From NCBI RefSeq assembly GCF_030019515.1, contig NZ_JASEEQ010000002.1, positions 124,001 through 188,000 of the forward strand: a stretch of DNA of 64,000 nucleotides. The letters are read 5' to 3'. Origin of the DNA: Nocardioides sp. GTDB lineage: Bacteria; Actinomycetota; Actinomycetes; Propionibacteriales; Nocardioidaceae. A program made the position numbers and the translations under genes. The notes under the pieces were generated by a model that worked only from the letters and a program-made list of their open reading frames with translations, was not told where the DNA came from and did no database searches. Numbering within the stretch: position 1 is the stretch's first letter; the number at the start of each line of letters is the position of its first letter. Below are positions 42,769 to 51,943 of the stretch, piece after piece.

Positions 42769-45700
42769 TGCGGCCAGGCCAGCGCGCCGGCCCAGCCGTG
42801 CGGGCTCGCCCACGGACGCCAGAGGTACGCCGCGGCCGCCGGCACCATCGCGAGGATGACCAGCCACGGCAGTAGACCGGTACGGCGCCCGGAAAGGGCG
42901 CCCGCGACGATCGCGACCGCCCCGACGACCAGGCCCGGCCAGCCGGCCAGCATCCCGGCCGCTCCCAGACCGACGCTCGCCAGCACCCCGCCGCGGACGC
43001 GCCCGGCGGCGAGAGCCGGCCGGGACGTGCCGTTCCAAAGCCGCCGCCACGGCACCAGGGCGAGCAGGAGCAGGACGAGGACGGCGACGGCGCCGCCCCC
43101 CAGGCCCGCGCGATAGGTCCGGTCGGGCTCGAACTCGGCCCGCACGTCCTCGCCTCCCTCGAGCTGCCAGCCCTGCTTCCACCCGTCCACCTGCACGGGC
43201 GCGAGAGCGTCGCCGTCCTGGACGGCGGTCCAGCCGGGATTCACGTTCTGCTGCACCGTCAGGAGGCCACCCGATCCTGCCGGACGCACCCGGAAGTCGA
43301 CCGGCGAGACCCGGTCGACAGCCGCGGCGGCCGCCCCCGACGACCACGCGACGCCGTCGGACAGGACGAGCGAGACGGGCGTGAACCTCCTGGACGCCGT
43401 GACCGAGATCCTGCTCTCCCCCGAGGGCAGGGTCACCGGCGCAGCGCGGCAGATCCGCGCCCCGACGGTGCTGCCGGCATAGAGGTCCTCGACCGTCGCC
43501 CGGACCCTGGTGTGGAACGTCTGCCCCGCAACGGTGACGTCCGGTCCCGCTCCGCATCGGGTGCGGATGGTGCCCTCGTGCGACTGGGGGAAGTAGGGCA
43601 CGCCCAGCACCCGCAGCTCGGAGATGCCGATCGGCACCGGCGAGGCGGCCTGGTCGAAGTCGAGGTCGACCGCTGGGTCCGCCTCCTCGACCGCGATCGT
43701 GAGTCGGTCGGTGCGGATCGGGGGGAACCGGACGTCGCCGTCGTCGGGGACCCGGACGACGCGCTGCCCACCGGGCCAGCTGAGCACGAGCTCGTTCGGG
43801 ATCCGAGCATCGGCGTCGGGGAGCAGCCGCAGCTCGAGCCCGCGCACCGTGCGTACGCCCAGCCACCGGACGTCGAGCCGGGGGTGGAGGTCGGAGAGCG
43901 CCGCCGACCACGTCGTGCCGGGGTCTCCGTCGACCGCCGCGAGCGCCGACGATCGGAGGTCGGGATTGCTGTGCGACGAGGTCGTCACGAGGCCGAACTG
44001 TTGCCGGCCCAGGAGGCGCTGCAGGCGGCCTCCGGACCGCCCGCTGACGCGCAGCTGGAGCCCGTCGTAGGTGGCGGCCCTGGGCAGGTTGACGACCCGC
44101 CGGAACCCGAGGGGCTCCTCGGCGGCGACCTCTCGCCCTGGCACGCAGCGGACCGATCCATCGACCTCGGCGCAGCCGGTGCGCCCGTCGGACACGGCAC
44201 GCAACGCGATCCGGGCAGGGGTGCCCCATGCTTCGGGGACGGCCGGCAGCACCAGCTCGCGGGTCGCGTCCACGCCGGGCAGCTCGACCTCGGCGAGTGC
44301 CAGCCGGTGGCCGGGGCGTCCCGAGGCATCCTCCACGCGGACCGTCTCGACGTCCTGGGCGCCGACCGCGATCGTGCGGCTCGCGCCCGCTCGCACGGTG
44401 ACCGGCTCCGTCGTGACATCGCCGGCCTCCACCCGGACGACCTCGCTCTCGTCCGGCCCGGCCGTCACGGTCACCTCGCCGAGGTACCGGGGCCCGACGA
44501 GGTCGACCTGCCACCAGGTGTCGGTGCCCGGGACCGCGGCTTCCCAGCGGGTCCTCCGCGACCCGTCCAGTGCGGCGAACGGGAGCTGACCGCGTTGGAC
44601 GACGCCCGGGCTGGTGGCGTCGGAGCGGGACGAGGAGGCGGTCACGGTGGCGATGCCGCCGTAGCGCGCCCACGTCTCCCAGGTGCCCGCGCCCTCGGGG
44701 AGATAGTCGCGGGTCGGGTTCGCCAGGCGCCGTGGGTCGCCGGGGGCGAGCGTCGCCGACTGCCCGTCGTGGAGCCGGCCGAAGTGCCTCTCGACGGCTC
44801 GAAGGCCGTCGGTGAGCACCACCGGCGCGCCCGGGTCCCGGTCCGCTGGCACGTCGAAGGCCAGCCGGGTGGGCTCGTCGCCGAGCACGGCGAGGCGGGT
44901 GAGGTCCAGCAGGTCCTCCGGGCCGCCGACGACGACCGGGACGACCTGGCTCGTGCGGGCGGCGGCCGACGCCGCGCCGTCGACCGCGTACACCTCGATC
45001 GCCGGGTAGCTGGCCTGCCAGCCGCCGTTGACGACGATGCGTGAGTCGTCCTCGGTGTCGATGTGCCCGGCGCCGCCGATCTCCGGTCCGAACGAGGTGA
45101 CCCGGGAGATGCCCGCCGATCCCGCCAGTGCCTGGTGCACCAGCACCGGGTCGGGTACGTCGCCGCTGCGCGCCAGGTCGTTGCGGACCACCAGGTGGGT
45201 GATGCCGGCACGACGCAGGTACGACGCGAGCGCCGGCGACCCACTGCCCTGGGCCAGCCGCGTCTCGATCTCGTCGAGCATGCGGATGTTGCCCGGAGGC
45301 GTCAGCGGGACGGCGTTGCGGACCGCCCAGGGACTCCGGGCGAGGGCTTGCATCGGCTCGTCCTGCGGAAAGCCCCAGACATAGTCGCCGAACGACGAGC
45401 CGGGCAGGAGGAGGGCGGTCGCGTCGCGCTCTCGGAGCCAGTCGGTCGTCTGCGACCAGTAGCCGGGGACCGCGACGAACCCGCCCGTCGGGGTGATCCG
45501 CCCCAGACCGGCCGGCATCGCCGCGCCCGCAACGGCCGCGACGGAGGCGAGCACCAGCCCGAGCGCCGCCACCCGGTCGAGCGTGGTCGTCGTGCGGTCG
45601 GCGTCCGGCGCCGGCGCCCGCCGGCGCTGGGCCATCAGCGCGTCGACGGCCCACGCGAGGCCGAGCACCATCGGCAGGCGCACCACGGGGTCGAACTTGT

Positions 45701-46754
45701 GAACGTTCCGCAAGGGCGCCAGCGCACCGTCGAGCGCGGCCTGCAGGTCCTCGGCGAACCAACCCTGGGTCGCGCCCGTGTGGCCCATGGTCACCAGCAC
45801 CATGCCGACGAGGACGCTGAGGCACAGGAACACCCGCTCCGGGTTTCGCCGCTGTCCGATCCCGACCAGGCCGAGGACCACCACGGCGGCGCTGTTGAGG
45901 ATCGCGATGGGGTCCCGGATGAGGTCGTTGCCGGCGCGCGAGGTGGAGCCGACGTACACCACCCAGTTCGACGTGCCCCGCAACGCGTCGTACACCGTGG
46001 TGGGGAAGGTGGTGTTCGACGCCGACTCGATGAAGTCGAGGAACGGCGGGCTGTAGGCCCCGAGCACGAACAGCGGGATGAGCCACCAGAGCGTTCCGAC
46101 CACGGTGAGCGCAGGCCACCACAGGAGCAGCGTGAGCTTCCGGCTGCCGCGCCCCCGGGTCAGGATCCAGAGCACCCCGAGCGGGAGCACGGCGAAGGTC
46201 GCGGCCGCGTTGACCCCGCCCACCATCACGACAGCGAGAGCGGCCCAGGCCGCGGCCCGTCGGGCGGAGCCCCGGGTCGAGCCGATCACCAGTGGCAGCA
46301 GGACCCACGGTGCCATCGCACTGGGCCAGGCCTCGATCGAGATCTGCCCGAGCGTGCTCAACATCCGTGGCGACAAGGCGTAGGCGAAGCCGCCGAGGAC
46401 GCAGGCCAGGTCCGACCGGACCCCGAGCTCCCGGGCGAGTCGCGCCACGCCCAGGAACGCGACGCAGAGGACCAGCGCGAGCCAGAGCCGCTGCACCACC
46501 CAGGCGGGCAGCCCGCTCTCGATCCCGCCGAGGAAGAACGGACCCATCGGCCACAGGTAGCCGTACGCCTGGTTCTGGAGCTGGCCGAGGGCGCCGGTCG
46601 AGTCCCACAGGTGGACGGACCGGAGGAGGAAGCGACCGGGCGCCACGGCGAGGTCGAGCTTCGTGTCTGCGACGAGGAGTCCCGGCGACTGCACCAGGGC
46701 CAGACCGACCAGCAGTGCGCAGGCCCCGGCCAGGCGGAGTCGGAAGCGCGCCAC
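42666..46754 (-). CDS. AftD-like alpha-(1->3)-arabinofuranosyltransferase (DUF3367)
   Basis: This is a very large membrane glycosyltransferase of 1,362 residues. The N-terminal 480 residues hold about eleven helices with the AftD pattern: VADTKLDLAVAPGRFL (about 28-43), WDSTGALGQLQNQAYGYL, WPMGPFF, and a loop with NTTFPTTVYDAL and WVVYVGSTSRAGNDLIRDP. After this come large outside domains with two F5/8-type-C-like carbohydrate-binding regions (around 730-880 and 960-1090), then more beta domains. Two or three helices lie at the C-terminus. In mycobacteria AftD adds arabinofuranose to arabinogalactan and lipoarabinomannan. GTG 46754 is the likeliest start; CTG 46781 would overlap the previous stop. 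Which glycan it builds here is unknown. Confidence 0.8.
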   Translation of the reverse strand: MARFRLRLAGACALLVGLALVQSPGLLVADTKLDLAVAPGRFLLRSVHLWDSTGALGQLQNQAYGYLWPMGPFFLGGIESGLPAWVVQRLWLALVLCVAFLGVARLARELGVRSDLACVLGGFAYALSPRMLSTLGQISIEAWPSAMAPWVLLPLVIGSTRGSARRAAAWAALAVVMVGGVNAAATFAVLPLGVLWILTRGRGSRKLTLLLWWPALTVVGTLWWLIPLFVLGAYSPPFLDFIESASNTTFPTTVYDALRGTSNWVVYVGSTSRAGNDLIRDPIAILNSAAVVVLGLVGIGQRRNPERVFLCLSVLVGMVLVTMGHTGATQGWFAEDLQAALDGALAPLRNVHKFDPVVRLPMVLGLAWAVDALMAQRRRAPAPDADRTTTTLDRVAALGLVLASVAAVAGAAMPAGLGRITPTGGFVAVPGYWSQTTDWLRERDATALLLPGSSFGDYVWGFPQDEPMQALARSPWAVRNAVPLTPPGNIRMLDEIETRLAQGSGSPALASYLRRAGITHLVVRNDLARSGDVPDPVLVHQALAGSAGISRVTSFGPEIGGAGHIDTEDDSRIVVNGGWQASYPAIEVYAVDGAASAAARTSQVVPVVVGGPEDLLDLTRLAVLGDEPTRLAFDVPADRDPGAPVVLTDGLRAVERHFGRLHDGQSATLAPGDPRRLANPTRDYLPEGAGTWETWARYGGIATVTASSSRSDATSPGVVQRGQLPFAALDGSRRTRWEAAVPGTDTWWQVDLVGPRYLGEVTVTAGPDESEVVRVEAGDVTTEPVTVRAGASRTIAVGAQDVETVRVEDASGRPGHRLALAEVELPGVDATRELVLPAVPEAWGTPARIALRAVSDGRTGCAEVDGSVRCVPGREVAAEEPLGFRRVVNLPRAATYDGLQLRVSGRSGGRLQRLLGRQQFGLVTTSSHSNPDLRSSALAAVDGDPGTTWSAALSDLHPRLDVRWLGVRTVRGLELRLLPDADARIPNELVLSWPGGQRVVRVPDDGDVRFPPIRTDRLTIAVEEADPAVDLDFDQAASPVPIGISELRVLGVPYFPQSHEGTIRTRCGAGPDVTVAGQTFHTRVRATVEDLYAGSTVGARICRAAPVTLPSGESRISVTASRRFTPVSLVLSDGVAWSSGAAAAAVDRVSPVDFRVRPAGSGGLLTVQQNVNPGWTAVQDGDALAPVQVDGWKQGWQLEGGEDVRAEFEPDRTYRAGLGGGAVAVLVLLLLALVPWRRLWNGTSRPALAAGRVRGGVLASVGLGAAGMLAGWPGLVVGAVAIVAGALSGRRTGLLPWLVILAMVPAAAAYLWRPWASPHGWAGALAWPHYLVVVALCLVLGALVERRRPTLRSRIAGRSTAR

Positions 46755-46777
46755 CGCGCTGATCGGCGCCTGCGTGG

Positions 46778-47518
46778 TCAGCGCTTCCTCAGCACCAGGG
46801 CGAGGTTCCACGTCACCACCTCTCGGAGGGCCGGAACCCGAGACATCCAGTAGCTCCACCGAGGGTTGTAGCGAGGGATCACCGCGAGCACGTCGCCCGC
46901 CTGCTGGCGTCGCACCCAGGCGACCCCGTCGCGCACGGTGAGGGGGAACAGTGACTCGCCGTACCTGTTCTTGGGCTCGCGCCCGTGCCGCCGACGGTAG
47001 CGGCGCCGCGCGCGGTCGCCGCCGAGATAGTGCCACGGCGAGGTCTCGTGTCCTCCCCAGGGACCCCACCACAGCGTGTAGGAGATGAAGACGATCCCGC
47101 CGGGTCGCGTGACCCGGAGCATCTCGTCGGCCATGTCCCACGGCCGCGACACGTGCTCGAGCACGTTCGAGGAGTAGCACACGTCGACCGAGCCGTCGCG
47201 GAAGGGCAGGTTCATGCCGTCGCCGACGACCGTGCCGGCGGCGATGCCGCCCAGTCCGGCGAGCTCCCCGACGTCGGCGTCCAGGGCCCAGTACGTCGCT
47301 CCCGCGGCCCGGAACGCGTCGCGGAAGTAGCCGGGGCCGCCCCCGACGTCGAGGAGGGTCGCACCGGTCAGGCCACGCCCGTCCAGCGCGAGGTACGCCG
47401 AGAGCTGACCGACCGAGTCCTGCGCGAGCGCGGTGTAGAAGCGCCTCGGGTCGGTCTGCTCCACGCGGAAGTCCCGAAACAGCCGTACCGACCGGCTGAG
47501 ATCGGGCTGCCACGGCAT
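46778..47518 (-). CDS. SAM-dependent methyltransferase of the glycan region
   Basis: This 246-residue methyltransferase has motif I LLDVGGGPGYFRDAF (about 55-69), an acidic strand YWALDADVGEL, motif IV VDVCYSSNVLEHVSRP (about 107-122) and a post-motif RVTRPGGIVFISY. A basic and aromatic C-terminal part follows (WGPWGGHETSPWHYLGG), which is found in glycosyl- and lipid-methyltransferases near AftD in actinobacteria. The -10 box TAGGGT ends 7 bases before ATG 47518, so the gene is leaderless. It runs into the AftD-like gene after 23 bases and may share a transcript. Confidence 0.8.
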   Translation of the reverse strand: MPWQPDLSRSVRLFRDFRVEQTDPRRFYTALAQDSVGQLSAYLALDGRGLTGATLLDVGGGPGYFRDAFRAAGATYWALDADVGELAGLGGIAAGTVVGDGMNLPFRDGSVDVCYSSNVLEHVSRPWDMADEMLRVTRPGGIVFISYTLWWGPWGGHETSPWHYLGGDRARRRYRRRHGREPKNRYGESLFPLTVRDGVAWVRRQQAGDVLAVIPRYNPRWSYWMSRVPALREVVTWNLALVLRKR

Positions 47519-47525
47519 GCGCGGC

Positions 47526-47531
47526 ACCCTA
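47526..47531 (-). promoter_or_regulatory. -10 box (TAGGGT) of the methyltransferase-AftD operon
   Basis: On the minus strand TAGGGT ends 7 bases before ATG 47518. It lies only 14 bases from the divergent GT4 -10 box, so the two promoters are back to back. Confidence 0.55.
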
Positions 47532-47545
47532 TCCGAACCAGCGGG

Positions 47546-47551
47546 TAACCT
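47546..47551 (+). promoter_or_regulatory. -10 box (TAACCT) of the GT4 gene
   Basis: TAACCT ends 6 bases before GTG 47558, suiting leaderless translation. Confidence 0.5.
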
Positions 47552-47557
47552 CGCCCC

Positions 47558-48712
47558 GTGCCGATGACCGATGCGCTTGCCGGGCGCCACGTGGCGTTCT
47601 TCAGCTGGCGGGACACACGGAATCCCGAGGGCGGCGGCGCGGAGCGGTACCTCGAGAAGATGGCCGCCGGCATGGTCGCTCGGGGTGCCCGGGTCACGAT
47701 CTTCTGCGCCGCGTACGCAGGCGCCGCTCCCGACGAGACGGTCGACGGCGTCAGGTTCGTGCGCCGCGGCTCGAAGCTCTCGGTCTACCTCCTCGGCATG
47801 TGGGCGCTGCTGCGCCGGCAGCTCGGTCGGGTCGACGTCGTGGTCGACGTCCAGAACGGGCTCCCGTTCTTCACGGCCCTGGTGACCCGCAAGCCGATCG
47901 TCGTGCTGGTCCACCACGTGCACCGCGAGCAGTGGCCGGTCGTCTACCCCGGCCTGACCGGCAGGGTCGGATGGTGGATCGAGAGCCGGGTCGCGCCCCG
48001 GCTCTACCGCCGTCAGCAGTACGTCGCGGTCTCCCGCGCGACCCGCGCCGAGCTCCGGGAGCTCGGCGTCACCGGGCCGCGGATCGCGGTCGTGCACAAC
48101 GGAACGGACCCGGTCGTCAGAGTCGAGGCTCGCAAGTCGGCCCATCCATCCATCTGCGTGGTCGGCCGCCTGGTCCCCCACAAGCAGGTGGAGCACGCGA
48201 TCGACGCGGTCGCCACCCTGGTGACGGAGTTCCCGGACCTCCGGCTGCGCGTGGTCGGCAGTGGCTGGTGGGAGGGCGAGCTGCACACCTACGCCGCCGA
48301 GCAGGTCGCGCGCGGGTCCGTGGTCTTCGAGGGTCATGTGACCGAGCTCCGCAAGCAGGAGATCTACGAGGAGTCCTGGCTGATGGCGCTGCCCTCTCTG
48401 AAGGAGGGGTGGGGCCTGGTCGTCGGCGAGGCGGCCGCGCACCGGACGCCCACCATCGCCTACGCCCACGCAGGCGGCACCCGCGAGTCGATCGTCGACG
48501 GCGTCTCCGGTGTCCTGGTCGGCAGCCCCGGCGAGCTGACGGCCGCGCTCGGCCGGCTGTTGCGCGACGACGAGGGCCGGGCCAGGCTGGCGGAGGGCGC
48601 TGTCCAGCACAGCGCCGGCTACACCTGGGAACACGCGCAGGCAGCGTTCGCGCACGTCGTGGTGAGCGCGCTGGGCGGCGAGCTGGTCAACGACCAGGAC
48701 GCCACCGACTAG
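47558..48712 (+). CDS. Glycosyltransferase family 4
   Basis: This 384-residue GT-B enzyme begins with GRHVAFFSWRDTRNPEGGGAERYLEKMA (about 9-36), a GxGG-type donor-loop with the Gly-rich start of GT4 enzymes. The acceptor domain includes VHHVHREQWPVVYP. The C-terminal donor domain contains VGRLVPHKQVEHAID (about 202-216), EGHVTELRKQEIYEESWLM, and the EX7E motif region SLKEGWGLVVGEAAAHRTPTIAY (about 280-302). It probably adds a hexose from a nucleotide sugar to a lipid-linked acceptor in the cytoplasm. It lies in the gap between the methyltransferase and the DUF2613-like gene and is transcribed in the opposite direction. Confidence 0.85.
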   Translation: MPMTDALAGRHVAFFSWRDTRNPEGGGAERYLEKMAAGMVARGARVTIFCAAYAGAAPDETVDGVRFVRRGSKLSVYLLGMWALLRRQLGRVDVVVDVQNGLPFFTALVTRKPIVVLVHHVHREQWPVVYPGLTGRVGWWIESRVAPRLYRRQQYVAVSRATRAELRELGVTGPRIAVVHNGTDPVVRVEARKSAHPSICVVGRLVPHKQVEHAIDAVATLVTEFPDLRLRVVGSGWWEGELHTYAAEQVARGSVVFEGHVTELRKQEIYEESWLMALPSLKEGWGLVVGEAAAHRTPTIAYAHAGGTRESIVDGVSGVLVGSPGELTAALGRLLRDDEGRARLAEGAVQHSAGYTWEHAQAAFAHVVVSALGGELVNDQDATD

Positions 48713-48722
48713 CGCCGCTAGC

Positions 48723-48878
48723 TCACTGAGTGACGCCGTACTCCAGGACCGGGTTGCTCACGTTGGCGGGCGACTTGTCGGGAGGCGCGGTCTGCGAGTT
48801 CACGAGACCGATGACGGTCGCACCCGCGAGACCGCCGCCGACGACGACGCTCGCGAAGGTGATCAGAAAAGCTTGCAC
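48723..48878 (-). CDS. 51-residue DUF2613-like membrane/secreted peptide
   Basis: The frame codes MQAFLITFASVVVGGGLAGA, then TVIGLVNSQT, a short hydrophilic loop (APPDKSPANVSN) and a PVLEYG end. One membrane helix occupies about 3-27. The size, helix and xYG-type end resemble DUF2613, whose mycobacterial member Rv0236A lies beside aftD; here it also sits in the AftD neighbourhood. It has GGGAGGAA about 6 bases before GTG 48878. It is easily missed because of its length. Function unknown; the conserved placement suggests it partners the arabinosyl- or glycan-transfer machinery. Confidence 0.65.
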   Translation of the reverse strand: MQAFLITFASVVVGGGLAGATVIGLVNSQTAPPDKSPANVSNPVLEYGVTQ

Positions 48879-48908
48879 GTGAGTTCCTCCCTCTCGCGGC
48901 CGACGGTA

Positions 48909-50597
48909 TCACCCAGGACCTGGGCGGGTCCGCATTCTCGACGAGATGGCCCGGCCCCCGTTCCACACCCCGAACCCCGCAAGGCCGAGGAACGCCGCCC
49001 ACGCCAGGCCGAGGGCGACCAGCCAGCCGGCCGGGACCTGCCGCTCGTGGACCGGCGCGTCGAGCACGACCACGTCCAGGCCCCCGCCGTCGAACACGGC
49101 CGTGCCGCCGACCGCTGCGTCGGATGCCCGGGTGGTCGGCACCGTGCGATCGCGGACGACCGCACCGATGCCGAGCTGCGCCAGCGCGGCCGCCCGGTCA
49201 TCGGCGTCCGGGAGCGCCAGCGCTGCGAGCACATCGGGGACCCGCGGGTCCTCCCCCGCGATGACCCGGCCGTCCACGACGAGCTGGTCGTTGACGACGT
49301 AGTCGGGCCGGAGGTAGCGCGGGAGGGGGTCGAGGACCTTGCCGTCGTGGTTCCACGCCGGTGCCCGGTAGCTGGTGAACGGCAGCACCAGCAGGTCGGC
49401 GCGTCCATCGCCCAGCGTCGCGCGCGCCGCCGCCCACGCCGCCGGATAGTCCGCGGGCTCCAGGCGCCCCCCGATCCCCCACGCGGCGTCGGGCATGAAG
49501 GCGAGCGGGAGCAGCGCACCGGCAGCCATGACGAGGAGCTTCGCCGCCCGGTGCGCGCACCACTCGACGCAGCGCTGCACACCAGCCGCCACGAGCGCGG
49601 CGGTCAAGGGCGCACAGAGCGCCAGCGATCGGGTGCCGTCGCGCAGCAGCCCCCCGCCCGGCACGTGCCCGGCCAGCCACCCGACCGTGTCCGGGCTCGC
49701 CCACGAGAGCACCGCGACGAGGTACCCCGCGGCCCAGAGCCCGACCAACGCGATCGTCACGCGCCCGCCGAGGCGTCGCGCCAGCGGCCGGGCTCCGATG
49801 GCGGCGAGCGCCGCATACGAGAGGGTCAGGACCAGCGGCAGGACCAGCAGTTCGCGTGAGGAGGGGACGACCTCGGCGTTCCAGATGCCACCGAGGGTCA
49901 GCGCGGCGAGCGGCGCGGGCAGCGGGCCTTCGGCGTCCAGGCCGAAGACCGCGCCGGCGGCGTTCGAGGTCGCGGTGTCGAGGTGGAGCAGGCCGGCGAC
50001 CACCCAGGGCGCGTTGGCGGCGACGACGAGCCCGAGCAGGCGGGGCACCGTGGCCCGGGTGGCGCCGACGGCGAGGAGGGCGGTCGCGGCCATCAGCCCG
50101 GCGTTCGCGCTCAGGCTGCCGGCGAGCAGCAGGAACGGCAGGGCGGCGCCGATCCGCGGGTCGGCGCGCAGCCGGATCCCCTCCGCGACCAGCCAGGGCA
50201 GGACCGCCCAGCACAGCAGCAGCGGCCAGTGCCCGATCCAGAGCCGCTCGACGACGTACGGGCTCCAGACGTAGACGCCGACCGCGACGAGGCGGGCGGC
50301 CGTGGCCCGGCCGGCAAGCCGGGCGGCGCCGAGCCCGCCGACCACGAGCGCACCGACGAGCACGACCTTCTGCAGCAGCATCCCGGGGAGCACCTCGTCG
50401 AGCACCGCGACGACCGCATCGGAGGGCACCGCTCGCGGCAGCGCTGATCCGAGCCCGAGGAAGTCCGGGCGCAGGGCGAGGTCGGGCACCCACACCATGT
50501 CGTAGGTCAGCAGGTAACCGGGCCCGAGGGCCGGCCCGAGCACCAGCGCGGCGACCGCGATCGCCCACGCAGGCACCAGCCACCGGGACGTTCGCAC
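48909..50597 (-). CDS. Hypothetical multi-pass membrane protein beside the AftD-like cluster
   Basis: This 562-residue protein has about eleven to twelve helices, starting with WLVPAWAIAVAALVLGPALG, then an outside loop (LLTYDMVWVPDLALRPDF) with acidic residues where GT-C enzymes keep theirs. A soluble part at about 390-525 ends in PVHERQVPAGWLVALGLAWAAF, with a last helix. Its place beside the DUF2613-like gene parallels Rv0235c near aftD in Mycobacterium, but no enzyme signature is decisive. GTG 50597 was taken as the start because upstream residues (RCRAALQAPERAAPEAAAV) look like leader translation. Thirty bases separate it from the DUF2613-like gene downstream, so the two may form an operon. 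A lipid-linked sugar transferase is an inference. Confidence 0.65.
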   Translation of the reverse strand: MRTSRWLVPAWAIAVAALVLGPALGPGYLLTYDMVWVPDLALRPDFLGLGSALPRAVPSDAVVAVLDEVLPGMLLQKVVLVGALVVGGLGAARLAGRATAARLVAVGVYVWSPYVVERLWIGHWPLLLCWAVLPWLVAEGIRLRADPRIGAALPFLLLAGSLSANAGLMAATALLAVGATRATVPRLLGLVVAANAPWVVAGLLHLDTATSNAAGAVFGLDAEGPLPAPLAALTLGGIWNAEVVPSSRELLVLPLVLTLSYAALAAIGARPLARRLGGRVTIALVGLWAAGYLVAVLSWASPDTVGWLAGHVPGGGLLRDGTRSLALCAPLTAALVAAGVQRCVEWCAHRAAKLLVMAAGALLPLAFMPDAAWGIGGRLEPADYPAAWAAARATLGDGRADLLVLPFTSYRAPAWNHDGKVLDPLPRYLRPDYVVNDQLVVDGRVIAGEDPRVPDVLAALALPDADDRAAALAQLGIGAVVRDRTVPTTRASDAAVGGTAVFDGGGLDVVVLDAPVHERQVPAGWLVALGLAWAAFLGLAGFGVWNGGRAISSRMRTRPGPG

Positions 50598-50681
50598 TAC
50601 AGCGGCAGCTTCCGGAGCAGCACGCTCGGGTGCCTGAAGCGCAGCACGGCACCGGCGCGGATCACGCGCGCGAGTCTCGCA

Positions 50682-50687
50682 TACGCT
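50682..50687 (+). promoter_or_regulatory. -10 box (TACGCT) of the flippase gene
   Basis: TACGCT ends 8 bases before GTG 50696. Confidence 0.45.
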
Positions 50688-50695
50688 TCCCTTCC

Positions 50696-51943
50696 GTGAC
50701 CCCACCTACCCGTCGCCTGAGAGAGCTGCTCGGGGGCGGCGGCTCGATCGCCGTCGCGATGGCGTTGATGAACGTGGCGACGTACGGCTTCACGATGATC
50801 GCGGCACGGATGCTGGGGCCCAGCTCGTACGGCGCGCTCGCCAGCCTGATGGCGACCCTGCTGGTGATCACCGTCCTGCAGCTCGGCCTGCAGGCGACCG
50901 CGGCGCGGCGGATCGCGGCCGAGCCGACCCACGTGGCGCAGATCGAGAAGACGATCCTCGGGGTCACCTACCGCGCCGCGGCGGCGCTCGGGGTGCTGCT
51001 CCTGCTGGTCTCGCCGCTCCTGAACGTCGTGCTGCAGCTCGACAGCCTGCTCACGGCGGCGCTGGTCTCCGTGGTCTCGGTCCCGTTCACGATCATGGGC
51101 GGCCAGGCCGGCATCCTCCAGGGCGAGCGGCGCTGGCAGGCGCTGTCGGTGCTGTACGTGCTCAGCGGCGTGCCGCGACTGATCGTCGGGACCGCGCTGA
51201 TCGCCTGGCAGCCCACCGAGCTCGCCGCGCTGGTCGGCACCGGCCTCGGCGCGTGCGCACCGGTGGTGGCGGGCTGGTGGCTGCTGCGTCGCCGCCTCGA
51301 TCCCGGCGTCCCCAGCGAGAACCACGGCTTCCGCCGGGTGATCCGCGAGTCCGCCCTGAACTCCCAGGTGCTGCTCGCCTTCTTCGCCCTCTCGAACGCC
51401 GACATCATCGTGGCCCGCAACGTGCTCGCCGACCACGACGCCGGCCTGTACGCCGGCGGCCTGATCCTGACCAAGGCGGTGCTGTTCCTCCCCCAGTTCG
51501 TGGTGGTCATCGCCTTCCCGTCGATGTCGACCACGAGCGAGCGGCGCCGCGCCCTCACCGGCAGCCTGGGCGTGGTGGCCCTGCTGGGCGCCGCGGCCAC
51601 GGCCGGGGCCGCGCTGCTCCCCCAGCTGGCGCTGGTGTTCGTCGGCGGCGCTCGCTACACCGAGATCACCGACCACCTGTGGATCTACGCGATCCTCGGC
51701 ACCGTGCTCTCGATGCTCCAGCTGCTGGTCTACGCGGTGCTCGCCCGCCAGGGCCAGCGGGCGGTGTACCTGGTGTGGGCGGCGTTCCTGGCCATGATCG
51801 GGCTCGGCCTGACGACCGAGACGCTGCGCGGCCTGCTGACCGTGGTGATCAGCGTCGACGCCGTGCTGCTGGTCGCCCTGCTGGCCGTGAGCCTGCGCGT
51901 CACCAGGTCGGCGCCGGTCGAGGAGCCCGCTCCCGCGTCCTAG
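50696..51943 (+). CDS. Polysaccharide/lipid-linked oligosaccharide flippase (Wzx-like)
   Basis: This 415-residue membrane protein of the MATE/MOP superfamily has about twelve helices. The N-terminus has FTMIAARMLGPSSYGALASLMATLL (about 28-52), the Wzx/RfbX pattern with an Arg before GPxxYG. Other features are GGQAGILQGERRWQALSVLYVLSG (about 135-158) and SNADIIVARNVLADHDAGLYAGG in the second half, with a likely substrate-charge pair. Such proteins flip undecaprenyl-linked glycans from the inner to the outer face of the membrane. It fits the glycan region as the export step. The stop overlaps the end of the GH15 gene by 4 bases. Confidence 0.8.
   Translation: MTPPTRRLRELLGGGGSIAVAMALMNVATYGFTMIAARMLGPSSYGALASLMATLLVITVLQLGLQATAARRIAAEPTHVAQIEKTILGVTYRAAAALGVLLLLVSPLLNVVLQLDSLLTAALVSVVSVPFTIMGGQAGILQGERRWQALSVLYVLSGVPRLIVGTALIAWQPTELAALVGTGLGACAPVVAGWWLLRRRLDPGVPSENHGFRRVIRESALNSQVLLAFFALSNADIIVARNVLADHDAGLYAGGLILTKAVLFLPQFVVVIAFPSMSTTSERRRALTGSLGVVALLGAAATAGAALLPQLALVFVGGARYTEITDHLWIYAILGTVLSMLQLLVYAVLARQGQRAVYLVWAAFLAMIGLGLTTETLRGLLTVVISVDAVLLVALLAVSLRVTRSAPVEEPAPAS

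Noticed and set aside
42457..46608. 1,383-codon frame overlapping the AftD-like gene
   Set aside because: Arg/Gly/Pro-rich shadow in another frame; the AftD-like frame has real helices and motifs.
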